NCBI GenBank assembly: GCA_002394125.1 | Contig: DGSY01000129.1 | Coordinates: forward strand, 1 to 46,775 | Direction: 5' to 3' | Source of the DNA: Ruminococcus sp. UBA4350 | Lineage (GTDB): Bacteria; Bacillota; Clostridia; Oscillospirales; Ruminococcaceae | DNA: 46,775 bases | Part shown: positions 15,606-23,195 of the stretch, in pieces | How the letters are laid out: the number at the start of each line of letters is the position of its first letter | How positions within the stretch are numbered: the first letter of the stretch is position 1 | The notes under the pieces: generated by a model | The model's input: the letters and a program-made list of their open reading frames with translations, nothing else | Told to the model about the DNA's origin: nothing | Databases searched by the model: none | Made by a program: the position numbers and the translations under genes

Positions 15606-17066
15606 TTACTCGACGGTGATACCCTCGATCTTAGCAGCTTCCTTCTTGAACTCGGTGATCATGTCATCGTAGGATGCGATCTCACCCTTTGCATACTTGG
15701 AAACGACAGTGTTGAATGCGTCCTTGATCTGGCTGTCATAAGCAGTGATCTTGCCGTCCATGTCGATCTTGGAAGCAGCCTCGTACAGAACGGAGAACTG
15801 ATCCTGACCGCCGAGCAGATCATTCTTGTTGGAGCCTTCATCAACGATAGCCTTCATAGCCTTCGGGTTGTTGACGAACTCAGACTTGAACAGAGCGTAA
15901 TCCTTTGCGGTGCTCTCATCAACGGTGAAGTACTTCACAAAGTCGTGAGCGATCTCGCCGTTGTCGCACTTCGGGGACAGAGCCAGCCAAGAGCCGCCCC
16001 ATGCCCAGCCGGAAGGACCAGCAGTGATGTTGTACTTACCGAAGGTCTTGCCGCCTTCGCCGCCCTCAGCGTTGGAGAGCATAGAACCGGAGCCGAGGCA
16101 CCATGTGCAGAAGAAGTAACCCATTGTGGAGTCATCCTGGCCGATTGCATACCAGCCGTCAGACCACTGATCTTCCTTGGTCACATAGCCGTTCTCATAG
16201 TACTGCTTTGCGAGCTCTGCATACTCCTTGCAGTAGTCGTCGATGACGAGCTTGTCGCCGTCCAGCCATGCCTTGGTGCGGTTGTACTGCCAGACCTGCC
16301 ACATACCGCCGAGGGTATCAGCCATAGCGATCTTGTGACCGTCATCCTGCAGCTTCTTAGCGGTTGCAGTGAAGGTATCCCAGTCCTTAACGAACTCCTG
16401 CATCTCATCCGGAGTCTTTGCACCGAGGTACTCCTCAGCGAGGTCGGTTCTGTAAACATAGCCGCCCGGAGTTGCCTGCCAGGAAGCAGCCTTCAGAACG
16501 CCGTTGTTATCGGTACCGATAGAAACAGTGTACGGATAGCAGCCGTCGAAATCAGAAGCAGCGAAGCCGAGATCAGACAGCGGAGCGGTGTACTCATCGT
16601 TGTTGATGTAGTCGAGGATCCAGTCAGCTTCCAGAACGAAGAGGTCAGCGTCCTCGCCGCCTGCGAAGTAGTTTGCATACTGCTCACGAGCTTCCTGGCC
16701 CTTAGAACCAACGTTGACATACTGAACCTTGTCCTTGTACTGCTCGTTTGCGCCGGTGAAGTTCTCGATCATCTTCTCGACGTCGTCGCCGGTCCAGCAG
16801 AGAATGGAGAGCTTGTCGCCGGTCTCAGGAACCTTGTTCTCGCCGCCGCCAGCGTTCTCTTCCTTGGACTCCTCAGCAGTGGACTCCTCAGCCTTGGACT
16901 CCTCAGCAGCGGACTCCTCAGCCTTGGACTCCTCAGCTGCGCTGGACTCTGCCTTGGACTCAGCAGTGCTGTTAGCAGTGCTGGAGCTGTTGCCGCATGC
17001 ATAGAATGCGGTAGATGCGATCGCGAGAGTTGCGACCAGAGCAAGTGCCTTCTTAAGCTTGTTCAT
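15606..17066 (-). CDS. ABC sugar transporter substrate-binding lipoprotein
   Basis: Extracellular solute-binding protein of family 1 (MalE-like) for the importer encoded downstream. It has 486 residues. The signal peptide ends at the lipobox AFYAC (Cys at about 24). Residues 25-75 are a Ser/Glu/Ala/Lys linker with EESKA-type units coded by 15-bp tandem repeats. The mature domain follows, with LSILCWTGDDVEKM near its start and aromatic residues typical of sugar binding (WQATPGGYVYR, GWAWGGSWLALSP). The start at 17066 has AAGGAGG 8 nt upstream. The ligand is unknown. It heads the operon and is preceded by a structured leader of about 230 nt. Confidence 0.92.
   Translation of the reverse strand: MNKLKKALALVATLAIASTAFYACGNSSSTANSTAESKAESSAAEESKAEESAAEESKAEESTAEESKEENAGGGENKVPETGDKLSILCWTGDDVEKMIENFTGANEQYKDKVQYVNVGSKGQEAREQYANYFAGGEDADLFVLEADWILDYINNDEYTAPLSDLGFAASDFDGCYPYTVSIGTDNNGVLKAASWQATPGGYVYRTDLAEEYLGAKTPDEMQEFVKDWDTFTATAKKLQDDGHKIAMADTLGGMWQVWQYNRTKAWLDGDKLVIDDYCKEYAELAKQYYENGYVTKEDQWSDGWYAIGQDDSTMGYFFCTWCLGSGSMLSNAEGGEGGKTFGKYNITAGPSGWAWGGSWLALSPKCDNGEIAHDFVKYFTVDESTAKDYALFKSEFVNNPKAMKAIVDEGSNKNDLLGGQDQFSVLYEAASKIDMDGKITAYDSQIKDAFNTVVSKYAKGEIASYDDMITEFKKEAAKIEGITVE
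16856..16945 (-). repeat. 15-bp tandem repeats coding the binding-protein linker
   Basis: On the plus strand the unit is GGACTCCTCAGC plus three variable bases (AGT, CTT, AGC, CTT, TGC), repeated about five times. Each unit codes five residues of the EES-x-A linker. Copy number could change by slippage or recombination without shifting the frame. Confidence 0.85.
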
Positions 17067-17299
17067 TTTAGTTTCCTCCTTCAAATTTGCTGCGAAGATA
17101 TTTTGCTGCGTTCGCAGCCTTGAAAATGTTTGCCCGCCTATGAAAGCCGGGTGTGATTTTCGCTGCGTTGTGCGCAGCCTCGAAGCGCGGCCTGTGCTTT
17201 CCCCAACACAGGTTTGCTTCTCTTCAAACGCGCCGCCCGTCCGCTGAGCATCTGGTGTCAGGCTTCCGTCCGCCCCGCTCGCGCTTGGCTCGTTTTCAT
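17067..17299 (-). promoter_or_regulatory. Long structured leader of the sugar transporter operon
   Basis: From the promoter at 17306-17334 the transcript has about 230 untranslated bases. It can form at least three hairpins: CCTGTG/CACAGG, GCTGCG-CACAA-CGCAGC and GCTGCG-AA-CGCAGC, the last two sharing the same arms. No known riboswitch class is recognised. The duplicated GCTGCG/CGCAGC arms could swap partners. Confidence 0.55.
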
Positions 17300-17305
17300 A
17301 CTTGT

Positions 17306-17334
17306 AATATACACGAAAAACGGCAAAAAGTCAA
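17306..17334 (-). promoter_or_regulatory. Promoter of the sugar transporter operon
   Basis: Minus strand TTGACT (17329-17334) and TATATT (17306-17311), 17-bp spacer. The AraC-family gene at 19237 is the likely regulator, but its site is not identified. Confidence 0.85.
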
Positions 17335-17603
17335 TGCAAATCATCAATTCGTCATCTTATTTGTGCATGACGCTTCAATTATTGCACTTTTCGTTTTGTG
17401 ATTTGTTGACTATTTATCTTTTGACACCGGTTTTTTATTGTTTTTTTCGATTTTGTTACATTTCGGTTACAATTCCGGCCGTATTTCTTACAAAACGGCG
17501 TTATTTTTTCTACGCCGTCTTTTCCGCCTGAGACCTTAAAGAACTGTTTCCGGATGCCGGAAACTCAAAATCTGGATTTTTTCACAAATCCTTCACTTTT
17601 TGA
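17335..17603. other. AT-rich intergenic region upstream of the divergent sugar-transporter and small-protein genes
   Basis: About 270 bp of low-G+C sequence between divergent promoters. It holds short repeats (for example ATGACG-like and TGCA/CAAAT segments near 17340-17375) that could be regulator sites. No gene is seen. Confidence 0.5.
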
Positions 17604-17633
17604 CTTGCTTTTTCGCTTAATATGTTGTATGAT
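17604..17633 (+). promoter_or_regulatory. Possible promoter of the 107-residue protein gene
   Basis: TTGCTT (17604-17609) and TATGAT (17628-17633), 18-bp spacer; an overlapping TTGACT lies 4 bp upstream. Weak but correctly placed. Confidence 0.4.
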
Positions 17634-17698
17634 ATATATGCTGTATTATATATAGTATAAAATCAATATTTCAAACACAATCGAAAGGAAGTGATCAA

Positions 17699-18022
17699 GT
17701 GGCTGATTATCCGTTCTCTGAACGCAGCGGGCTGCTGGTGCTGACCTGCACACATATTCTCGGCGGCTGCGACTGTACGCTGGTCTGTCATCATTTCGAC
17801 GACAACACATGGGAATTCACCTGCGGCGAGCAGCATACCGAGGAGGAAGCTGTCGTGATGTCGGTCGGCGAGCTTTGTGATATGGATCCGTCGCTGCATC
17901 TGGTCTGTGATCTGCCGGTCGGCGGTGCGGCATCGCGTCCGTCCCGCGCACACGCATGGAAATTCGGCAGAATCCCCGGCGAGGACTACTATCCCGCCGG
18001 CAGTGCCGGAGCCATGATCTAA
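17699..18022 (+). CDS. Small protein of unknown function
   Basis: A 107-residue soluble protein that begins with GTG, with GGAAG 7 nt upstream. It is rich in Cys and His in the first half (TCTHILGGCDCTLVCHH) and then has WEFTCGEQH and a DPSLHLVCDLPVG segment. The W-x-F-x-C-G ... DPS ... D-x-P pattern is the kind of core seen in small immunity-like or uncharacterised families, but I cannot assign one. It is alone on the plus strand between a promoter and a strong terminator, within the interval that separates the dpaA fragments. Confidence 0.65.
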   Translation: MADYPFSERSGLLVLTCTHILGGCDCTLVCHHFDDNTWEFTCGEQHTEEEAVVMSVGELCDMDPSLHLVCDLPVGGAASRPSRAHAWKFGRIPGEDYYPAGSAGAMI

Positions 18023-18118
18023 AGTCCTCCGGATGTGAATAAACGGAGGATATGATTTCCCCGGAACAGCGGCGAACCGGGCGCTGCTCCGCGAAACCAT
18101 ACTGCAATTACAGCACAA

Positions 18119-18161
18119 GTTCCTGACCGTTCAGCATTGTTCGCGGAACGGTCAGGAACTC
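18119..18161 (+). terminator. Terminator after the 107-residue protein gene
   Basis: AGTTCCTGACCGTTC pairs perfectly with GAACGGTCAGGAACT (15 bp, 13-nt loop), followed by CTTTTATT. It also marks the end of the convergent helix-hairpin-helix gene. Confidence 0.9.
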
Positions 18162-18163
18162 TT

Positions 18164-18958
18164 TTATTGTTCCGGTTTATCGAGATACAGATGCTCCCGC
18201 AGCACAGTTCCGGCGTATACATCCGGCAGACCGTCAACGAGGCCAAGCTCCTCCAGGCTGAAATAGCCTTCCAGCTTCTCCCGCACCGTGATGATCCCCT
18301 CTGCCCATTCCGGCCGCATATCCGGCAGCAGCATGAGCTGCTCATATGTCACTGCATTCAGATCGAACAGCAGTTCCGGCCGAACATCCTCCGCGGATTC
18401 CTCCGGCAGTTCCTCTGCCGCAGGCTCCGGCACATCTTCCGGCTCCGGCTTTGGCACATCATCCGGCTTCGGAATTTCCGTCTTTGCCGGCATCGTTTCA
18501 GCCGGCGGCAGCTCATCCGGAATGTAGAATTCTTCCATAATCCGCGCAGAAAGGATCTCCCCGATGCCGTGAATCTCCGTCAGCTCTGCGCGCCGCGTAA
18601 AGCCGCCGCGCTCCGAACGGTATGCAAGGATCGCATCCGCAAGCACTTCGCCGATTCCCTCAACGCGCATGAGATCCTCTTTCTCCGCCGCATTCAGGTC
18701 ATATATCGGCACCCGTTCCGGTTCACCGGCAGAATCCTCCGCATCCGGTTCTTCCGGCTTTTTCTTCGATCCGGACGAGCCGGTTTTTGCTCTGTCCGGC
18801 TGCTCCGTCTCCTGCTCCGCAATTTCGCTCTTCTCCGTATCCGGCAGATACGCAATACCCGTCACATCTGTCTGCGGGGCATTCAGCCGGAAGCACAGTG
18901 CAGCTGCGCCCAGCAGAATGACCGCGCAGATCGCCATGATCCACCCTTGATGCTTCAT
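18164..18958 (-). CDS. Membrane-anchored double helix-hairpin-helix protein, ComEA-like
   Basis: ComEA-type proteins bind incoming DNA at the outer face of the membrane during transformation. This 264-residue protein has one N-terminal transmembrane helix (about 6-24), a charged linker, then two HhH domains. The first reads YDLNAAEKEDLMRVEGIGEVLADAI ... TEIHGIGEILSARI in pieces (about 85-145). The second, FDLNAVTYEQLMLLPDM ... LVDGLPDVYAGTV (about 200-258), lacks the GIG loops. A Pro/Glu linker joins them. A usual ComEA has one such domain. No other competence gene is nearby, so DNA uptake is only inferred. GGAGG lies 6 nt before the ATG. Confidence 0.82.
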   Translation of the reverse strand: MKHQGWIMAICAVILLGAAALCFRLNAPQTDVTGIAYLPDTEKSEIAEQETEQPDRAKTGSSGSKKKPEEPDAEDSAGEPERVPIYDLNAAEKEDLMRVEGIGEVLADAILAYRSERGGFTRRAELTEIHGIGEILSARIMEEFYIPDELPPAETMPAKTEIPKPDDVPKPEPEDVPEPAAEELPEESAEDVRPELLFDLNAVTYEQLMLLPDMRPEWAEGIITVREKLEGYFSLEELGLVDGLPDVYAGTVLREHLYLDKPEQ

Positions 18959-19038
18959 CGCAAACCTCCGCCTTTCCTGATCCGTAAAGTGCTTCGGTCT
19001 CCTTTTTTGCGATTCTGTCTATATGCTCCGACATCATC

Positions 19039-19236
19039 CCCGCCCGGCTTTGAAGCCAGATCCAGCACCAGCGCCTGCGGACGGATCTGCTTCAGCTCCG
19101 CCGCGCCGAGCAGCATCGCCGGAACGGTATTGATGATCAGCGGGAAATCACCCAGTACGCTGCCGAGCTGCTCCATGCGGATGCCGCGGCAGCCTTCGCC
19201 CTCGCTCCGCGTCCGGCGCTGAGAGGAAACCGTGTA
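19039..19236 (-). pseudogene. dpaA: Internal fragment of dipicolinate synthase subunit A
   Basis: About 66 codons, YTVSSQRRTRSEG ... MEQLGSVLGDFPLIINTVPA ... LVLDLASKPGG, match the NAD-binding second half of DpaA (INTIPSM ... LDLASRPGG in Bacillus). The fragment begins immediately after the AraC stop codon and the match fades at PGG (19039). Its continuation, GVDFEAA..., is at 12591-12743. The N-terminal half of DpaA is not found in the window. The remaining open frame to 18955 after PGG does not look like DpaA. Confidence 0.85.
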
Positions 19237-20100
19237 TCAGTCGCGCCAGCGGCGGCGGAATGCAAGGCAGGTCACATTCTCCGCCTTCTTGAACTGCTTG
19301 GAAAAATAGCTCTGATCCTTGAAGCCGCAGAGCGCTGCAATCTCCTCCACGGACTTGTCCGTGAAGCGCAGCAGCCGCTTTGCATAGTTGATACGCAGGC
19401 TGATGATATGCTGGAAGATCGTTTCGCCGTAGGCGCGCTTGAATTCGCGCGTCAGATAATACTTGCTGATATCGAAGCGCTGTGCAAGCTCGTCCAGCCG
19501 GATATCCGCCGTGAAATTCGCGTCGATATGCGCCATCACGGTTTTCAGCTTCGATTGCAGCGCGGTATCGTTCTCCTCGGAGATGCTGTTGACGGTCAGC
19601 AGCATCGTCAGGAGATTGGCGAGCAGTCCGGAGGTCAGCACCTCGGTATCTGCATAGGTCTCACTGTTGAGCCGCATCAGCTCCTGCAAAACGGAAACGA
19701 ATTTCACGGTGCTGACCGGCTGAAAGACCGGCTGCTGCTGGCCGAGAAACAGCTTATAGTATTCCTCCGTGGTGCAGCCGTTGAAATGCACCCAGAGCAG
19801 CTCCCACGGCTGCTGCGGGTCGCTCTGATAGGAATGCGTCGTGCGGCAGTCGATGAAAAAGCACTGCCCCGCTTCCAGCTGATAATGCTCTCCGCTGTAA
19901 TTGAGCGTGCCTCTGCCGTCCAGAACCACCGCAAACAAAAACGACTGCAAATTCTGGCGGCTGGTATGATGGCTGCCGCCCGCCTTGAGATGTCCGCATT
20001 CCTGCAAATAGAAAAATGCACGGCGAGCGACCGCACTCGGCGTTTTCATGATGCGCGTATCGAGCGGATTCGGTACCTGCTCGCTGATCTGCTGTGCCAT
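19237..20100 (-). CDS. AraC-family transcription regulator
   Basis: A 287-residue regulator with an N-terminal cupin sensor domain (GTLNYSGEHYQLEAGQCFFI, about 65-85, and WVHFNG) and a C-terminal pair of helix-turn-helix units (ADIRLDELAQRFDISKYYLTREFK and SVEEIAALCGFKDQSYFSKQFKK, given by their cores). Such proteins control sugar-uptake genes, so the transporter operon at 13535-17066 is its probable target. AGGAGG precedes the ATG at 20100. The family usually ends with G-x-T-P-x-x-Y-R; here it is ENVTCLAFRRRWRD, and the stop codon directly adjoins the dpaA fragment, so the 3' end may lie at a rearrangement junction. Confidence 0.92.
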   Translation of the reverse strand: MAQQISEQVPNPLDTRIMKTPSAVARRAFFYLQECGHLKAGGSHHTSRQNLQSFLFAVVLDGRGTLNYSGEHYQLEAGQCFFIDCRTTHSYQSDPQQPWELLWVHFNGCTTEEYYKLFLGQQQPVFQPVSTVKFVSVLQELMRLNSETYADTEVLTSGLLANLLTMLLTVNSISEENDTALQSKLKTVMAHIDANFTADIRLDELAQRFDISKYYLTREFKRAYGETIFQHIISLRINYAKRLLRFTDKSVEEIAALCGFKDQSYFSKQFKKAENVTCLAFRRRWRD

Positions 20101-20145
20101 AAAAGCCCTCCTCGCTTTTTTACCGAACAATAACACTATAACATT

Positions 20146-20174
20146 ATTATACAGCTTTCGGCAGGAAGTTGCAA
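20146..20174 (-). promoter_or_regulatory. Promoter of the araC-family gene
   Basis: Minus strand TTGCAA (20169-20174) and TATAAT (20146-20151), 17-bp spacer, 46 bp upstream of the start codon. Confidence 0.8.
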
Positions 20175-20242
20175 GAGCTTTTTGGTAGAATCTTGCGATT
20201 CGTTTTTGTGCATAATGCAACAAATTCCGATAAATCAAACGA

Positions 20243-20318
20243 AAATGTGCAGGATATTTCGAGTATCACGGCATGAAACTATGCAAGTTCCACGCTGTCC
20301 CGATCCTGCACATTTGTT
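20243..20318. other. Long stem-loop in the gap between the htrA-type and araC-family genes
   Basis: AAATGTGCAGGAT near 20243 pairs exactly with ATCCTGCACATTT near 20305 across a loop of about 50 nt that itself contains GCATGAAACTATGC. On the plus strand the stem is followed by GTTTTTATC. It could be the 3' terminator of the protease operon (minus strand) or a small plus-strand RNA. Confidence 0.5.
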
Positions 20319-20322
20319 TTTA

Positions 20323-21756
20323 TCAGAATTCGCCGGACTGATCTTCCAGCAGCTTGAAGTCGATCTCAAAGGTCTCCAGCCGCCCGTCATCCTTGATGCG
20401 CGCACAGCGGCAGTGAACGGTATCGCCTGCGCCCAGCCCCTCGATCGCCTTGTTGACCGAATCGTAATCGCTGACCTCCTTGCCGTTCATCGCAAGGATC
20501 CACTCGCCGGGCTTCAGGATCGTATTAACAAGATCCGAATCCTCGGCAATGCCGTTGATCTGGATGCCGGTGCCGTCGAGCTGCGGCGGCAGCGTGACCT
20601 CCTCTGCTGCGGCCTTCTGCTGCGCGATCGCATTCTCATAGAATTCAATGCCGATGCGGACTCTGCCGCTGACATAGCCCTGCTCCATCAGCTCCTTGAT
20701 GATCGGCATGGCTTCATTGATCATGATCGCGAAGCCGAGTCCCTCATATCCCGCGCCGGTCATAATGGAGCGGCCGTATTTCGAGGATGTGATGCCGATG
20801 ACCTGTCCGCTGAGATTGACGAGCGCACCGCCGGAATTGCCGGGGCTGATCGCCGCATCGGTCTGGAAGCAGTCCATTTCATATTCATGCGCATTTGCGC
20901 GCACCTTGCGGTTCATGCCGGAGATGATGCCGACCGTGATCGAACCGCTGAGGCCCGCCGGATTGCCAAGCGCAAAGACGCTCTCGCCGAGCTCCACCTG
21001 ATCGGAATTTCCAAGCTCCGCCGGATGCAGACCGCTGAGCGAGATCTTCAGAACGGCAAGGTCGGTCTTGCTGTCATGCCCGACCAGTACGGCATCATAG
21101 GTCTTGTCGCTCTGCTCCTCATCGAACAGCTTGACCGCATAGGCATCCGCGTCCTTGACGACATGGGCATTCGTCGCGATATAGCCGTCCTCCGTCAGAA
21201 TAATGCCGGAGCCGGTTCCGGTCGCCGCGCCCTCCGAATAGGTATAAATCTGCACGATGCTCGGCATGACCTTTTTTGCCACGCCCGCCGCCGAGCGTTC
21301 GCCCTCTGCGGCTGCGGCATCTGCCGGCTTGTCGTGCTGCTCCAGCTTCACCTCGATCACATCGCCTGCGCGGTATCCGCCGACGGTCGTACCGGTGCGC
21401 AGATCCATGACGATGCAGAACACCGCAAAGCCGATCATGAGCAAAATGACCGCCGCAAAGAGCGCCGCGATCCAGCCGTGCTTCTGCGGCTTTTCCTCCG
21501 GATAGCCCGCAAAGGGCATCGGCTCTGCCGGCGCTCCGGCAGGCAGCGGATTTTCCGGATCGGGGATAAAGGACGGCGCGTCTGCGGGCTGCGGCTCCGG
21601 TGCAGTCTGCTCCGGCTGCGGCGGCAGCACACGCGGCCCGTCAAAGAATCCCCTGATATCCTCGATCAGGTCTTCGGATTCCGAATGCTCCTCCGGATGC
21701 GGTTCCTCCGACAGTGCGGCATTCTCCAGCAGTGCTTTCAGTTCTTCCTCTGTCAT
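20323..21756 (-). CDS. HtrA/DegP-type membrane-anchored serine protease
   Basis: Degrades misfolded envelope proteins outside the membrane. The 477-residue protein has a Pro/Glu-rich cytoplasmic N-terminus (1-92), one transmembrane helix (about 94-117), a trypsin-like domain and a C-terminal PDZ domain (about 365-460). The triad is visible: His in TNAHVV, Asp in SKTDLAVL and Ser in SPGNSGGAL. It starts 11 bp after the histidine kinase gene, so the two-component system and protease form one operon, and the kinase probably controls the protease. Confidence 0.95.
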   Translation of the reverse strand: MTEEELKALLENAALSEEPHPEEHSESEDLIEDIRGFFDGPRVLPPQPEQTAPEPQPADAPSFIPDPENPLPAGAPAEPMPFAGYPEEKPQKHGWIAALFAAVILLMIGFAVFCIVMDLRTGTTVGGYRAGDVIEVKLEQHDKPADAAAAEGERSAAGVAKKVMPSIVQIYTYSEGAATGTGSGIILTEDGYIATNAHVVKDADAYAVKLFDEEQSDKTYDAVLVGHDSKTDLAVLKISLSGLHPAELGNSDQVELGESVFALGNPAGLSGSITVGIISGMNRKVRANAHEYEMDCFQTDAAISPGNSGGALVNLSGQVIGITSSKYGRSIMTGAGYEGLGFAIMINEAMPIIKELMEQGYVSGRVRIGIEFYENAIAQQKAAAEEVTLPPQLDGTGIQINGIAEDSDLVNTILKPGEWILAMNGKEVSDYDSVNKAIEGLGAGDTVHCRCARIKDDGRLETFEIDFKLLEDQSGEF

Positions 21757-21767
21757 GCCTGCCTCCC

Positions 21768-23192
21768 TTAATCTTTATAATAGTCCTTCTGCATCAGCGG
21801 CATACTGACGACAAACTCCGTATACTCGCCCTTGACGCTCTTGACCGTCACCGCGCCGTCATGCAGTGTCATGATGCGGCTGACGATCGAAAGCCCCAGT
21901 CCGACGCCGGTTCTGTCCTTGCCGCGGGATTCATCCGTCTTATAGAAGCGCTCGAACACATGGGAGATCTCCTCCTCGGTCAGCCCCTCGCCGCTGTTGC
22001 GGATATGGACATATGCTTTCATCTCGTCGGATTCCACGGCAAGAAACAGCGTTCCGCCCTTGTTGACGAATTTGATCGCATTCTCCGTGAGATTATAAAA
22101 TACCTGCTGCATCAGATCGCGGTCCACGACGGCCATCGTCTTCGGGCAGACATCCAGTCCCTCAACGGCGAGCCCCTTGTCCTCGATCTTCTGCTCAAAG
22201 AGCAGCAGCGTCCGGATCAGCAGATGCGTGATATCGAGCCGCTCGAATTCCGGCGTGAATGTGCCCTCCTCGTAGCGCGAGATGCTGAGCATGGAATGCA
22301 CCATCCGCGAGAGCCGCTGCACCTCCGAGGAGACCGTCCGCAGATAGCGCTTTTCCTCCGCCTTCGGGATCGTGCCGTCGAGGATGCCGTCCACAAAGCC
22401 GCCGATCGTCGTCATCGGCGTTTTCAGCTCGTGGGACACATCGGACACAAACCGTCTGCGGCTGCGCTCGTTCCGGTCGATGAAATCCGCCATTTTGTTC
22501 ATGGTCAGGATCAGTCTGTCCATTTCCGGATCGCCGGTCGTTTCAAGTCTCGCTGAAAAATCGCCCTTTGCGTAATTCTCCGCCTGTCTCGTGATCTGCA
22601 AAACCGGATTGAGCGCCTGCTTGGTATTGAGATAGAATACGGTCGCGCCCGCAATGCCGCAGAGCAGCACCGTGATGACCAGCGTGATCAGCAGCTTCGC
22701 GGAGTATTCGCTGATATACTCCGCCGGAAAGATCAGCATAAGATAATAGCCTTCATCCTCATCGAGCTCAAAGCGTTCCAGATAGGTCGCGGTCGATTCG
22801 GTGAAGTTGCCGCTGGCGCCGCCCATCTGACAGTACGGCTCCTCCCGCGCTGCCGACTGAAGCGCCGCGCTCAGCACGATCTCGCTGCCGTTGTAATCGG
22901 AGCGGACGATGCACTCTCTGTCATCATTAAACACATAGCAGTCCACATTCTCATTGAGCGTATAGGTCTCCAGCTCGGTTTGCAGCAGATCGGTATTCAG
23001 ATATTCCTCTGCTGTATAGAGATCACGGATCCGCGTCAGGAGGATGCGCGCCGTGCTGTTGAAATGCTCATAGGCCTCCTTCTCGTGCATATGGTTCGCA
23101 TACAGCACGACGATGACACCGGTGAGCGCACAGGCGAACATCAGAATGATCGTACAGAGATAGAAGATGCGGCTGTAAACACTGTTCAGCAT
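21768..23192 (-). CDS. Sensor histidine kinase
   Basis: A 474-residue membrane kinase. Two transmembrane helices (about 10-32 and 168-190) flank an extracytoplasmic sensor of about 135 residues. A HAMP domain follows (about 190-243). The phosphoacceptor His is in SDVSHELKTPMTT, and the ATPase part has the N box (NLTENAIKF), G1 and F box (FERFYKTD) and G2 (GVGLGLSIV). It lies between its response regulator (3-bp gap) and the protease. The signal is not known; the phased repeats upstream suggest a PhoR-like or envelope-stress role. Confidence 0.95.
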   Translation of the reverse strand: MLNSVYSRIFYLCTIILMFACALTGVIVVLYANHMHEKEAYEHFNSTARILLTRIRDLYTAEEYLNTDLLQTELETYTLNENVDCYVFNDDRECIVRSDYNGSEIVLSAALQSAAREEPYCQMGGASGNFTESTATYLERFELDEDEGYYLMLIFPAEYISEYSAKLLITLVITVLLCGIAGATVFYLNTKQALNPVLQITRQAENYAKGDFSARLETTGDPEMDRLILTMNKMADFIDRNERSRRRFVSDVSHELKTPMTTIGGFVDGILDGTIPKAEEKRYLRTVSSEVQRLSRMVHSMLSISRYEEGTFTPEFERLDITHLLIRTLLLFEQKIEDKGLAVEGLDVCPKTMAVVDRDLMQQVFYNLTENAIKFVNKGGTLFLAVESDEMKAYVHIRNSGEGLTEEEISHVFERFYKTDESRGKDRTGVGLGLSIVSRIMTLHDGAVTVKSVKGEYTEFVVSMPLMQKDYYKD

Positions 23193-23195
23193 TGT

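Noticed and set aside
12744..19038. Prophage or integrative element splitting dpaA
   Set aside because: No recombinase, phage or transfer gene is present in the interval, so it is not called a mobile element; the split itself is kept as a finding.
20182..21771. 529-codon plus-strand open frame
   Set aside because: It is the reverse of the HtrA-type protease gene, whose catalytic triad is clear.
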